Positions 32,135 to 44,317 of a stretch of 44,317 nucleotides of DNA are shown piece by piece. The DNA is from Gnomoniopsis sp. IMI 355080 (taxonomy: Eukaryota; Ascomycota; Sordariomycetes; Diaporthales; Gnomoniaceae). The notes under the pieces are model-generated. The model saw nothing but the letters and a program-made list of their open reading frames with translations. It did no database searches and was not told where the DNA came from. Location of the stretch: NCBI GenBank assembly GCA_027946555.1, contig JAPEVC010000275.1, positions 1 through 44,317 of the forward strand. The letters run 5' to 3'. The position numbers were made by a program, and so were the translations under genes. How positions within the stretch are numbered: the stretch's first letter is position 1; every line of letters begins with the position of its first letter.

Positions 32135-32848
32135 ATGCAATTCAGTGCTGGAAACTTGCTCCTCGCCGCAGGACTGCTTGCAGCCCAAGTCGATGCTGGC
32201 TACATCTCCGAGCTTGCGAGGCGACAGGCAACATGCAAAGAATGCCCCCTCAACCCTGGCAATATCGTGAAACAAATTTACGAAATGGCCACCAACGTAC
32301 AATCGAAAGAGAACTGCCGCTGGGAGGCCACTTTTGGCCTTCCCCAGGACTTAGGAGGCCCTGAGAAGCCAAGCTATGACCACCTCAGTAAGGAAACACC
32401 CGCATACACACAAAAACAGAATGTTCAAAGCTAATTTCATTGAAAACAAAAAGTCCGCGTCAACTACGACGAAAACGCAAACACTTGTTCTGTCGAGACC
32501 AACAACCGCATCGAGGCCATGGGCGACAACCTCTACTGCATCGCAGGCGGCTGCGGCATCAAGGAACTCACAGACACCTACGCTGTCGTCTCGTGGGGCG
32601 CCTGCGTCATGAAGGACACGGTCAACTTTGAGCCCGGCCAGGAGATGGGAACGCGCGAGTGCACCGATGCGCAAGGCGAGATCCGGTTTGCGCGCTTCCA
32701 CAACTCGGAAGACTGCTCCGGCTCCTCGCTGGTGTCCGCCACCGTCGGAGGGCAGGACCACCGGGACTTTTCACCGAGCGAGAAGAGTGGTGGCACGTTC
32801 TGGGGTGGCGTTGTGACTTTCTGCAGCACGCTGAGCACCGGTTCCTGA
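32135..32848 (+). CDS. Small secreted cysteine-rich protein, effector-like
   Basis: Two exons, 32135-32387 and 32454-32848, joined over a 66-nt intron (GTAAGG donor, AAG acceptor), give 215 residues. A signal peptide (1-21, likely cleaved after VDA) is followed by a short segment ending in Arg29-Arg30, a Kex2-type processing site, so the mature chain may begin at Gln31. The mature part has ten cysteines (34, 37, 61, 96, 113, 118, 135, 154, 172, 208), an even number suited to five disulfides. No transmembrane segment or catalytic motif is seen. I do not recognise a family. Size, signal, Kex2 site, Cys content and isolation in a gene-poor stretch fit a candidate secreted effector or an extracellular stress or defence protein; this is inference. 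Confidence 0.85.
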
Positions 32849-34662
32849 GCCGGGAGAGTAATCGTGGCCGGACAATGATTTTGTTTTTGCTTGCATATAA
32901 CTAAAGGTGGCCCGAGGAAGGATTTGGCCCGGGTGAGGTCTCCTTGATGTAAATATTCCATGGTTGGGAGCTAGTTCTCTTTTTCGTGCTGGGAAAGTCA
33001 ATGGATCAACAAGGCTTGAAATCCGGGAAATTTGTTAAGCTTCCCGCAGCTTCTAGAGCCGAATCCCAATATATTTGCGTTTTGGCACAATTTGGCAGTC
33101 TCTCCATCGTTCTCCCCTGCCCCATTGCCCCAAGGAATCTGGATTTGGACATCAGGGAACAACCATGACGCAGCATGATCCAATACAATTCGAACCGAGT
33201 GCAGAGACAAAAAACGCCGGGGTTTTGTGCGATCGTGCGCCACCGAGTGTGGTCGACTTCCAGCCACAGTGGCAGCGGCGTCTCTAACCAGTGACAGGCA
33301 GCCTCGCCCACAAGGCTGAATTTGCGAGCAACTGTTCACCTTCCCCAGCACCCTCAGCCCTTAATTTAGCGCATCTTTAGTTCTTGCCCCTCTCACTCAA
33401 TTATCCTGGATACGGATCATCTCGGAATGATGGATACCTAGGTACTATCGTGAATTGTGCCTTACACGCGATCGATGTTCGGCAGTCCTACCCAGGACAG
33501 GGATATGAGCCGGCCACCGACGTAGCGAAGACCTAGACGAAAGTCTATTTGACTCTATCCATACCTACCCACCCGGCTGCCTACCCTTCTTTTAGAGAAA
33601 TACCAATCGCTCATGACGCGATGTCTGAACTGGACCTTGCTAGAGAACAAGCTGCTGCAAAGAGCCCTCACTAGAGGGTTGTAATGCACCAAGCCCCTCT
33701 CTTTACTCGGGTGTAGTTGGGAAGATGATCGATAAAGTACAACAGAGCCTTCAGCCCAGCATCATATCACTGAAAGGTGAGACCATCAACACAAGTAAAG
33801 CAATACTTCGTATGGTATTTGTGCCGCCAGGACATAGCACAGCGTAGATAGGTATCGATAAAAGGTAGGAAAGAAAAAGAAAAAAGGGCTACCACTACTC
33901 TCTGAAACCCCAACGTCGTCTACCGTCAATCTGATAAAGACAGTGTAATCTTTTTCTTCACTCTCTCGCTCCTCTGCCCATGCTCCTCTCCCTTCCCTGT
34001 CCCTTTCCCCCAAGTTCCACCACCCCCAGGTCACTCGCCGGCAACTAGGGTGAGCAGCGGCACACCTCCATCCAACCCTAACATCCCATCCTGACTCTAG
34101 AAGAGTCTTCCGATATGTTCAGCCACACGCAACCCGCCCTAAAAAAAAATTGGGTTCGTGTCCACAATCAAGGCAACCTTTTCAACAAGAATCTTCAAAA
34201 ATCAAGAGTATGGCCGTAGATCGCCAAAAGGGGGAATCCTCAAAAGTCTCGCCAAAGTGACAAGATAACAATCCACAACGCCCACCAACCATTATCAAAA
34301 CGAATATAGCAGATAATTCTTCAGCAAACCGCCTCCAGGTATAAGGAGATATTCTTCCGTACAAGAAAGGAAAAAAAAAAACTTGTGCACCACTCATACT
34401 TTATGCAGTCTTGAGTAAATCGTGTCAGCGTCTCAGCGAACCACCTACCTCACCGCCACCGGTGCGCGCTCTGGTCATATCCCGCCAACAATTCCATCGA
34501 CCTCCTCTTCTTGTAGTCAGCGGCGTTCTTCCGCTTCTCTCTCCTCTCTTCCGCCTCTCGCTGCCGTTGCTGCTCTGCCCATTCAGAGGCAAAGCGCAGC
34601 TCCATTGATCTTCGTTTCTTGAAGTCAGGATCCCCCCACCTAGGCCCCGACTTCGCGCCACT
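32849..34662. other. Intergenic region, no gene seen
   Basis: About 1.8 kb between convergent genes. It includes the perfect palindrome TACCTAGGTA at 33435-33444. Open frames at 32998-33351 are on both strands and unsupported. Pyrimidine-rich and A-rich runs (34141, 34371) are present. Confidence 0.6.
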
Positions 34663-37500
34663 TCAATGTGTACCACCTAGTGCCGATATCCGCGCACCAG
34701 AAGGACGCGAGATCAGTGTGTCAGCGTGCTTGCCGACAATTTCCTGCTGCTGCTGGGCGGCATCGCTATCGCTGCGCTCGTAGTCGGCATCGTCCTCCTC
34801 CTCAACGATCTTGGTCGGGATGTCGTGGCCGATCATGCCACTGTACTGCTGTGACGCACGCTCGGGTGTTGCGGCGCTCGATGTGATGGACATGCTGGTG
34901 GAGCTGCGGTTGGGGATCAGGTCGGGCGTGGGCGGGATACTCGACGTGCGACCTGAGCGGTATGCGCCATGCTCGGCCTCGGAGGCAGTCGTGGACTGTC
35001 CGTCCTCAGACACCCAGTTAGTGCTGCGGCGGTGGTTGAGGCCGCCGGCGGAGCTCTCGCCCTCGCCGTCGTTGGCAAGCGCGAGCCCCTCTACGGCAGC
35101 CTGGCACTGCTCCGCGATGTTGCGGATGATGTGAGCGATGGCATCGGTCTTGTCCTTCAGATGACGGTCCGCTACGTCCGAAAAGCTGTTCTGGGAGAAG
35201 CGTTTGCTGTTACGCGCAGCCTTGAGAAGGCGCTCCTTGTCGGTCTGCGACATGGTACCGTCCTCCTCGGCAGCCTCAATGAACCCTGAGGCGATCTCCT
35301 CCTCGATGCCGGTTGGGTTGGAGAGGGATTGCACTAGGTGCTCCATGTGGTGACTCTGGCCGCCAATGAGACTGCGAAGGTGGAGGACCACGCGGCGAGC
35401 TTCATCACGCTGGCGCGAGATGGTCATGTTGGTGTGCTGGAGAGCAGCCAACTCCTTCTTGTTCCTCTTGCGGTCGCGCTCCAGCTCCTCGGCAATCTCC
35501 TGCTGGAGAACAAGGGCCTCCAGGGCATCGTCGCGTTGCTTCTCAGTGCCGGTCAAACGTACAGCCATGCGGGAAGCGTCATCCTTTTGCTGGTCGATGA
35601 TGCTAGCCAGACGGCGGTGCTCACGCTTGTGGCCGTCAATCTTCAGCTTGAGGTCCTGAGTCTCCTTGGTGAGCTGCTCAGCAAAGGCCTGGAACTTCAA
35701 AAACTGTGGAAAATGTTAGCCCGGATACGTGCAGTACGTAGGATAAAGTTGAGAAGTTTACCTGTTGCTTCCAGCTTTCCAGTTCCTCGTTAAGGTAATT
35801 GTTACGCTTTGTAACCTTGGCAAGCTCGGTATCCATGCGGCCCTTCAGGTTGATGAAATCCTGCCAGGCCTCCATGGCATCACGCGAGTACTGGTTTCGC
35901 TCACGGACAATCTCATTGAGATGCCTCATCGACACCTTGGTCATCAGGGGCTTCTTCTGAGCGCCACCAAACACGGCCTTGATGCCGCTGTTACGCCCGA
36001 TCTTCTCACAAACGTGGTCCATGACCGCCATGACGGCATCTTGGTTCCACCACTCTGGGTCCTGGATCGATTCGACCTCACCACGCATGACAATGATCTG
36101 GCCCGCAGGAACCAGTTTTCCACCGCCGTAGGCAGAACGCAGATGCTGCGGTACACCAGATGGCGTAACGTCGCCATTCAGCGCTTGGGTCAAGCGAGTG
36201 ACGAACTTGTTGCGCTGGCTCGGGGTAAGGGCGGTCGGCGGGTCGGAAGTAAGCACGAAGTTGCGGTCCAGATCCACGACCAATGCGTCACTAGGCGCAT
36301 TGAAGAGAGATCGGCACTCTGCGGTGATACCTAGGATATAAGGGCCGGGTTCCTGGACCAGCTCCTGTGCGTGACGGGCGTGAACCATGGGTACATAGAG
36401 ACCACTCCACTCATAGACACGGGCGCAGTACCGAATAGTCTCGGCGGCCTTGGTCAGCATGGCGGGGTAGTGACTGATGAAGATAATGCGGCGGGTCGGG
36501 GACACAGCTGCCTCAATAACGCCAACAATGTTGGGGATTGACAGGCAAGTGAAGAGCGGCCACATGGCAAAGTTCTGGAAGCCCGTGGGCGATGAAGGAA
36601 ACTGATAGCAGAGGGCATAATCCTTCATGTCGATGCGGACCAGGTCGTTCAGACGAGGCGCAGGGAAGCTCAGGATCCTGGAAACCTCTTCAGCGTGGAA
36701 CAGATTGGTGGCCTTGTTCCAGTGAATCCACATGCCCCGGAGATAGTCGCCGAGCAAGTTGTAGAGCGGATACCTGGAGAGGAAAGACAGGCAGTAGGGA
36801 ATCCAGTACGTCTCGTCTGGGTTATCGAAGAAGTCGGGCTCAGTCCTCTTCCTGAGATCCCGGATCGTCTCGGCCCTCTTCTCGTCGGCGCGGGACCATA
36901 CCCTCAAGCAGATACCGTAGAGAGTGTGCGAAGAGTCCTGCTGGAGGACGAAAGCATGGTGAACGCAGTGCGGCTGGCTCCGGCCTGTGCAGATCTCGAC
37001 ATCGTGAGGGAAGCATGCCTGAATTGGGGGAGTCAGTATATCAAGAATGTTCAAATCGGCCAGCTAGCTGCGGCATAGCGTAGCATAGCACAGCATAGCA
37101 CATAGATGGAGCAACGTACCCTCATAGCAGCGTGCAAGGAACGAGCAATCTCATTGTCCTGCTCCAACCTCGGGCTGCTTCCGAGAATCTCTGGTAGCCA
37201 AAATTGGCCGACAGCACCCTTCATGTGGCCGATCTTTCCCTGCGATGGCGGGGGAGCCTTGACCCATTGGGACGGCTCCCGGCCAACACCACAAACCATG
37301 TAGGCATGGGTGAGGGTCTTGGGGGTCCGCTGCTGAGGCTTGTTTGCGAAGGAGGAGGGAATTGGTTGGGTAATCCTCGAGTGTAGCGACGAGGTGCGGC
37401 TCGGAATAATGAGGTTGCTGTCGACGTTGTCTCGGGTGACGGGACGGTCGCTCGTCTTCGGCCGAGTGAAGGAGGTGTGGGCTGTAAGCGAGGGAGCCAT
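34663..37500 (-). CDS. DENN-domain protein with C-terminal coiled coil (putative Rab GEF)
   Basis: Three exons, 37500-37120, 37018-35762 and 35703-34663, all phase 0, give 892 residues. A uDENN-like part spans about 66-222 (HAYMVCGVGREPSQW; HAFVLQQDSSHTLYGICLRVW; CLSFLSRYPLYNLL). The cDENN core spans about 287-358, with the family pattern RRIIFISHYPAMLTKAAETI ending in GPYILGI. A dDENN-like part follows (about 371-470; DALVVDLDRNFV). Residues about 490-680 form a long charged coiled coil, and the tail is Ser/Thr-rich with acidic stretches and a Gln run. DENN proteins generally exchange nucleotide on Rab GTPases in membrane traffic; which Rab is unknown. Intron 1 holds a TAGCA-type short repeat at 37080-37103. 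The first ATG of the frame was used as start. Confidence 0.9.
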
Positions 37501-40500
37501 GATTGCTAGAGCCTGGGATCGGAGGGAGCTTCTTCAGGCAGCTTCTTCAAGAGGATGGTTGCGGCCTTCGTGTGGGTTCAAGGGCCGCACCGATGTGTGC
37601 CTCGGGTCTGAAAAGGCAGCGAGCAATTACCACGTCCTCGGTTGGTGGTAGGTGATTTGCCTGGGCCTGGCTGCTCGAGTATCGCAAGTCGTCCAGTAGT
37701 GCAATTGAGAGGGAACGACTGTACACAATATGGGGTAGTGTTGATTAAGGCGAAGCTTGTCCTAGATTAGTCGTTGCGACACAAAGAGCAGATAGCAACG
37801 AGCTCTGAGAAGCACAAGCAGGCAACAAGCAAAGCTAGGTTTTGTGTTGGCGGTCGCTGTCTGGAATGTAGGGAATGGGCCGAGACCAATTAAGGAGGAT
37901 CAATCCGATTCACGTCCACGTGGATAATGTTCCAGATCCCCCCTCGCGTTCGAGTCAATCGTGGGTTCTACCGGAGTCGTGGTGTGAAGGCATACGCAGA
38001 CCCGATGCTGGGTATTAGTGAACGAAGGAAGAGGGGAGCAAAAAAAAAAAGACAAGACAAGGCGAAGAAGGCAGGCAAAATAGCTTTTAGATTTAGGTTT
38101 GCACAACAGACAGCGGCTGTGGGCAGGATGAAACACGGAAGCAGGACAAGAGGGCAGATGCACAAGAGAGAGGGGGGCCTGGCACCAGGAGTAGGAAAAA
38201 AAGATGATGAGAAGTGATGGAGGGCAAAGACCAAACGAGGCCAAACGAGATGAGGCAAAACGGAGCAGCAGCGGCAGCAGCAAATAGGAGTCCGCAGGGC
38301 CGCACATCCCCCGTTTGCCAATCCGAAGAGGGACGTCGACAGTGGACAGGGGTTCCAAGTCAGGGTAGCTTGCCGTGGAAGTTGCACCTGCAGTAGGCCG
38401 GAAACCCACTATCTGCCACTCGGGCTGCCACTGTTGTTGCTGCAGCTCTGTCTGCTCCCCTGTTTGTGCATCTGCAGCGTGCCAGACTCCAGTCGCATCT
38501 GCAGGTGCTGGGTGGCAGGGTGGCAGGTCCTCTGGGGTGTGTGCCGGGGCTCCACTTGTAATTGATTACCTCTGGGTAACCCCTTGCAGTCTCTCAAGGA
38601 CGTCCGTAAATTGGCCCCCCCAAGTTCCGGTCTAGACTGCTGTCGTTTCGGTCACGGCACGAGATATGTTCATCGTCGCACTGATGAGCACTTCACGACA
38701 CCATCATTTACCCAGCTAGGCACTTATCTTGGCAGTAGATTGCTGATATCTGATATATTTGCGGCAATGATGCTGTAGTGGCTTGACCTTGAAGGTGACA
38801 TACCGCTTAGTAGATAGACGAGCTACTATGGTACACGTTGGTTTGGGCTAATCTGGTAACAGTATTGAAACGGCTGGACGGTGGCAGCCCACGTTGAATG
38901 ACTGACAATGACAGTGCATGAAACGGCGCAACTTTCAGAAGCAAGAGGTCCGTGCCATACAGATATACTGCGTATATGCTCGATGGCGAGTACCTGTGAG
39001 GGTACCCACCTGAGTACCACAATCACGGAACCCTGGGTACCGGTAATACAGTAGTAACTGCACTACCTATCTATGGTACTCACAAGGTTCTCGCTCAGCA
39101 TACTCTGTAGAATTGAGACCCCACCGGTGATTCCCTGAATCAGCTTGCGATTTGTCAATGATCAAATACCTCAATTACCCGGGCACCTACGTTAGTCCAA
39201 CGCATCCCAACTGTGGGGCTGAGAGTTCATGATGTTCTTGTCCTTCCACGCCTTGTCGGTCACTGCTAGAGGAAGCCGGATATACATAGTAATTCGATAC
39301 CACAATACTATGATATAGCATGAGGTTCATTTTGATATGTAATACAACGTGATATCCGGGCAGGTTTGGCTTAAGAAACAGGGGTCTTCTTTCTCCTTTC
39401 TCTTGATTCCTCCTGCTCTCCCCTAGTATGTTCCGAAACGGAGCCTAGCCAGGTCGTGCCACATGGAATCCCTGCAGTCCATCAATCCAGGCACTTACGT
39501 GCTCCGCACCATGTAGCATGGCGGGCCAATCTAGATACCATCAACAAGCTCAATCTGATGTCGCACTTCTTGACAACGACTCCTATCGAAGCTTCCTACT
39601 CTTTGTATTCCCGCAGCGTCTCTGGCCTGATCAACCAATCCACGTCGCAGCTTCACCAGGGCTCCGAATCATCAAATGAAGCTGTACGTACCCGGCAGCC
39701 CGGCTACCCAGCTATCGGCCCAGCTATCTATCCTTGGCTTCGATGATCCGACTACCTGTCACTTTGCTCACTCTTGAGGCAATTTGCTTCGCAATCTCAT
39801 CACGTGGGTAGTATTTTTGTCCCTAGTCGGCAGATTTGCAACACGTCAGAACGATGCTTCGCAATTGGGAGGGTGAGGGGGGGGCGGCCCTGGCAGAGAG
39901 CGCATGCATGCATGGCTTGCATCCCATTCCATACTCTTCCCTTAATATTGTGACATTTCGGATTTTATGGAGGCCTCGAACCCCGATCGATACTCGACAC
40001 GAAATTCATCCTTTGCTTGTCCCGTCATAACTTGTTCATCGGCGACCATCAATGGCCGTCCTTCGCCAGCATTGCCCCTGCCTGGGTCTTGAGATGCCCG
40101 AGCCAATCTCGCACCCGTAACCCGACGGCCCGCGGTGGGGCTCCCATTCAACAGTATATCGTGGTGCAGTGGTCTGCTAGCACTTAGTCTTACGACCAAC
40201 TGGTGTGGTCGAAACGACAAAGTCAGAGCGTCCCGCACTAGAACGCAGCACTGTAGCATCAAGCACACCGAAGCCTGCGAAGCTGTGCTCCTAGTGGTTT
40301 AGTACGGTGTGCTCGGGGGGTTCCCCAACCACAGACCTGGGACCACTCGCGGCGACCATTACTCGCCGCCCCGATGAACCTTGGATACGACGTTGACAAT
40401 CTGGATCGTGACCATAGTACAGACAATACATGTTCATGAAACTAACTATGCACGCCTTGGAAACGCCTGTACCAATTTTCTGGACTTGCAAAGCAAAGGA

Positions 40501-42304
40501 TCTGCAGCAAAACATACGAGCTTCCAGTATGATGGTCAAGCAAGACTTTCCAAGACTTGACATCTCCTCTTTTCACTCAGCTTGGCTACGCTGCGTTTTA
40601 CGTCTCCCAGGAGATGAACAGCTTGATCACTGAACTTTCCTGGAAACCCGTCGCGGACATTGTTGTTGACGAGGTGAGATGTATCCACTGTGCCAGCTCT
40701 TTAGACCTACAATTGCCTGTCACCGTGCGTACTATATAATTGCCATATGATTTGCTTCCAGGGGTCTTTCACCGCACGCTACCTAGGTACGTGCAACCTG
40801 TTGTCCCACCAAAAGCTCATCTCCCACACTGCCACGACCTACTCTCGAAACAATGGCGTTGTTCTTCAGCCTCTGTCTCCCGTTCCCACATGTCAGAGTA
40901 TCACTACGGAGTACAGCTTGTTCATCAGCCGCTACCGCCACCGCCATCCCCTAAACAGCATTACCTCCTCCGCCCTGCCAGCTGCCAACTTGGCTCGGTT
41001 TCGATAGTCCGGCTCTTAACTGACTTCATCCATGGCCGTGCTCCGCCGGGTCACCGGGGAGAGCCTGTATCCAATCCACCATTTGGCGCACACCCCATCC
41101 ACTAGGTTCGTCGCCGATCCTCAAGTCTCACCTCTGCGGTCACGCTTGCGCCATGATGATTTTTTACCTACGTATCGTCCGCAATTCAGCCTGCCGGAAA
41201 CCAGCATGAACAAACACTTGGGCCTCTTCACCAAAACACGAGATCGCATCCTTCGTTTCCTTTCCTAAATTCGTCATACTACGACCCTAGGGGCTTATGT
41301 TATGCAAGCTTATAAACTTATCACATTGGACGAGCGGGTGGTCCGTCCACGGGCATCCGTTTGATCTCGTCTCGTCAGGCACAAAAGCTCGCCGTGCTCG
41401 TCCCCGCCCCATGGGTATGCGCACTGATTCAGCTATGGTCCGAGCCTCCGCGATGATCTCGCCCGCCGCTGTGCTGTCGCTTAGAGATTCGGATGGCCAA
41501 TAAGAAAAAAAATAAGAAAATCAAGAACAACAGACATACACACTTCTCCACGACACGGAGCGAATACTCAGCACAGACTGACTGACAGCATAAGCTGTGG
41601 GGTCCAGTTGTAATTCCCGCTATGCTATGCGACGCCACCAGTCATGTCGTCTGCCGCTTAAAAAATAGAGTTGCTCGGGGGGCAGTTTGCACTGCATCCG
41701 ACGCTTTGAGCAACAGGCAGAGTTCTGGCGCGATGGAAACTTCTCGTGAACTTCGGCAGTCACACACCGTTGTAGTAAGGTGCCTGCCTACTAATTACGG
41801 TCGCCATAATAAAATCGAACGATGTTTCTCGGACGCTAATCGAAAGCTGAAAAGTGTAGGCTGGAAAGCTAGTACAGCTCTACACGTTTTTGACATGTCT
41901 CTGCGGATCTTCTGGCCTCGTTCCCGCCTTCTTGCCCGCAAAAGCATGCCGTCAACAGCGTCCTCCCCTACAACGAGCCTTGGGGGAGTTTACTACATAG
42001 TATACTATAGATCTCAGATAGTCATCATGCCCCTGGCATGCTTTTCCCAGCTAAACGAACCCCACCGCCACGCGGCCGCCAAGATTGGGTCTGGCTGGAA
42101 AGACGGCTCACCTGCAAATCCTATTCATGATTTACTAATCCGCTAATATATCTTTCCAGAAGCTTGCTCTTCTTATGCCGAAGTTGGTATGTTCTCCCCT
42201 GGAACTCCCGCGCCGATCGGTCCCGAGATCTGCCGTTACTCAAACATCAGACGAGATGCGAGGTTCGATTTTGCCAGCGGTAAGTTGCCAAATTGAGATC
42301 AAAT

Positions 42305-42315
42305 CCCCCCCCCCT
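42305..42315 (+). repeat. Poly-C tract, 11 nt
   Basis: Eleven consecutive C in noncoding DNA; one of several C runs in the window (also 14924, 17403 and 17421). Confidence 0.85.
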
Positions 42316-42732
42316 CCTTCCTCTGCCCTACCAGGCCTTGGACAATTGTACTACTCTGTATGACACGTCTGAAGTCTCGGTTCTGATCACCCAAAAGGTG
42401 ATCTGATCTTTTCCCTCACCCCCTCGCCCCTTCGCAACATTCTCCCGAGCTCAAGCCTCTCAGATCATCGAGTGCGGCTCCGATACCAAGCCAGCAAGCC
42501 AGTAAGGCAGCCGTAATTGTCGACGTTCAGGGATCTGATCCACACACACATGCCCCACATGTCACGTTTTCTTTTACATTTCAGCCACGCCCGCGCTGCG
42601 TGCGGTGACAGTGGCGCACGCCCAGAGAGGGGGCCAATTCTTTCACACTTCAAACCCTTTTGGGACAAAAGCCCCGTCGTCGCATATTCGCTGCCTGTAG
42701 GTACCGGGTGTTCATGTCCTGCATGTGAGTGC

Positions 42733-42736
<4 letters not shown>

Positions 42737-42764
<28 letters not shown>
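42737..42764 (+). repeat. (GT)14 microsatellite
   Basis: Fourteen uninterrupted GT units, preceded by imperfect GTGC units from 42726. Likely length-variable between isolates. It generates a spurious Cys-Val open frame on the plus strand and Thr-His frames on the minus strand. Confidence 0.95.
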
Positions 42765-42765
<1 letters not shown>

Positions 42766-44317
42766 GACCCCGTTTGGTTACAGTAGTACGATGCGCCATC
42801 ACGCATCCATTGAACTGCAAGGCACAATAGAGGGGAACCATCACCCATTAGTGAGTGGAGTCACCTGCTCAGCAGCAATTACCGACAGCTCCATCGTACC
42901 CAAGATTTACGGAGGTAAAAGAAAAGTTGCTTGTTTCTTGTTGACAGATTCCGAGGGAAAATTGATCCCGGCGAAAATCACTCCGTCATTGGTCTAGCGA
43001 GGGAGAGAAGGTTTTTGGCAATAGATTGAGCAATATGCTTTTTGCTCTTCTTTCTTTCTCCTGCTTAATTGGTGGAGAACCGTTGAACTCTTTCTGGAAA
43101 GAGAAGAGAAAAAGCATATCTAAGACACGGCTGACAGACCGGGGGGCATTGGAGGAAAAAGCAATTATCAAAAATCCCAGCCGCGTGGTACCGCGTCAGC
43201 GCATCTGCCCTGCCCTGCCCTGCGCTGCCTGCCTCCTAGCCCTGGTAAATTTTTGGTAGTTCGGTACGCAACCACTGGCTCGTTTGCCACGGGCGGGCAG
43301 GATCTTTTGCACACCGTTTTGCTTCTGCCCTCGTATTAAACTACCTAAACAAGAGAGAGTTGCCGAGGTCAATCAACGTTAACGGACCCCACCCCCCTTC
43401 TCCCCGCTCAACGGTCCTGATAATCAAGGCCTTCACTGTGTCGAGAAGAAAAGTAGACAAAAACAAGCCTGGCAAGAAAGGGGAGAAATACAAAAGAGGA
43501 GCCGATAAAGTTGTCGATTGCCCCTGGAGCCGAGTCATCCTCGTCGTTGTATGGGCCCTTGTTCGGCTCCGGGGAAGAGACGGACATGACTGCCCCATCG
43601 GCTCCAGCCATGCGATCCTGAATATACCGGATTCAATTACTATTTTCGTCTTATCTATTTGCCTTTGGGCACGAAAACGCGGAGAGATGTTATAGAAAGG
43701 GAAATATAGGAGAGAAAAAACGGCGGCTCATGCGGTTAAGTCCTTTTTTTTATTGCTTCTTTTTCTTTCCCTGCGTTAAAGATTTCCCTCGGCTGTCTCA
43801 AAAGCCCAATCCCGCGTCGGAGTGGACAAGACTCGGCGTGCCGTCACCATACTGGGGGATGTGGGAACAGTCGACGACTCACTCACAGAACAAACGAGCA
43901 AGGGGAATCTAGTTCCCACACGTCTACACAACCTTGTGTGGTAAAGATATGTTCTCTACCGTGACTCCACGGCACGTACCTGTTTCTCCCGGATGCGTTT
44001 TTAGCGAACAGCCCTCTCTGCCTCCTGCTTGCCTGCCAGAGCCCAGCGCATGGCCCCCCAACCCACCCCTTTTTTTTGGCCTAACCCACGGGCTTCGTTA
44101 ATCACTATATCATCATCAAGGATGGAGAACAAAGCTCATTGTGCATGATGTGTTTTTGACGCCAGGACCTCTCTCTGTCCTTGTTGGTCTGGTCAGACAT
44201 ATGGGACGAAAGGAACGCTCGAGCCCAGCAGCAGCAGCAGTGGCGCGCGAGCTTCGCTTCGAAAGTTCATCGTGGGGCCAGTGTCCTTGAAGGATCCCTG
44301 GGGGAAGGGGAGAGGGG

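Larger units (their letters stand above)
37501..44317. other. Long region without a recognised gene
   Basis: The last 6.8 kb holds the DENN gene promoter (left) and otherwise no supported gene. The longest frame (41622-42146, 174 codons) shows no domain and a biased, random-like composition. A minus-strand frame at 43611-43408 starts with a plausible acidic N-terminus but has no downstream exon. Palindrome TACCTAGGTA occurs at 40780-40789. Simple repeats include C runs, a GT microsatellite, CCCTG-type repeats at 43206-43225 and CAG repeats at 44226-44240. It may be regulatory DNA of a gene to the right, noncoding transcripts, or decayed repeats. Confidence 0.5.

Noticed and set aside
40155..40220. 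tRNA-like segment with a perfect four-pair D arm (GTGC/GCAC) and a near A box
   Set aside because: The anticodon stem does not pair and the B box lacks a conserved T; could be chance or a decayed tRNA-derived element.
41622..42146. 174-codon plus-strand frame
   Set aside because: Composition is random-like, no motif, no promoter or intron support.
43408..43611. Minus-strand frame with a plausible acidic N-terminus (MAGADGAVMSVSSPEP)
   Set aside because: The second half degenerates into hydrophobic pyrimidine-coded residues and no following exon could be found; possible but unsupported.

Overview
The window looks like nuclear DNA of a filamentous ascomycete (Pezizomycotina, probably Sordariomycetes). 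Genes carry short introns of about 50-140 bp with GTAAGT/GTATGT-type donors. There are two Zn2Cys6 transcription factors, a multi-intron P450, an MFS sugar porter, a fungal-type lactonohydrolase and an intron-containing tRNA-Ser. No bacterial operon structure, CRISPR array or recognisable transposon was seen. All calls come from reading the sequence; no database search was possible.

Layout. 1-158 (-) is the signal-peptide exon of a gene cut by the left edge. 904-1899 (-) is a Vps75/SET-type NAP histone chaperone. 3700-5632 (+) is a six-exon cytochrome P450 whose last codons appear frameshifted. 5908-6436 (-) is a doubtful small two-exon gene. 6466-9247 (+) is a GPI-anchored GH29 alpha-L-fucosidase. 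9689-12099 (-) is a nine-exon MFS sugar porter. 13406-15196 (+) is an SMP-30/gluconolactonase-type lactonohydrolase with seven exons. 16339-16911 (+) is a YbjQ/UPF0145 protein. 18171-18689 (+) is a disordered His/Gln-rich protein. 19428-22673 (-) is a 1045-residue Zn2Cys6 regulator. 24992-27376 (-) is a second Zn2Cys6 regulator whose zinc cluster is assembled from four exons, two of them microexons of 13 and 10 nt. 28868-28965 (+) is tRNA-Ser(CGA) with a 16-nt intron. 32135-32848 (+) is a secreted ten-cysteine protein in a gene-poor stretch. 34663-37500 (-) is a DENN-domain protein with a long coiled coil. From 37501 to the right edge (6.8 kb) no convincing gene was found.

How the genes may work together. 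The block from 6.4 to 15.2 kb is the most coherent. A cell-surface fucosidase would release sugar, an MFS porter would import it, and an exported lactonohydrolase acts on aldonolactones. The fucosidase and porter genes converge. The porter and lactonase genes diverge from a shared 1.3-kb promoter region holding five matches to the CreA carbon-repression motif on the lactonase side. This suggests a small, possibly fucose/deoxysugar-related, carbon-scavenging cluster, but that is inference. The other genes look like ordinary neighbours: chromatin, transcription, Rab/GTPase regulation and stress.
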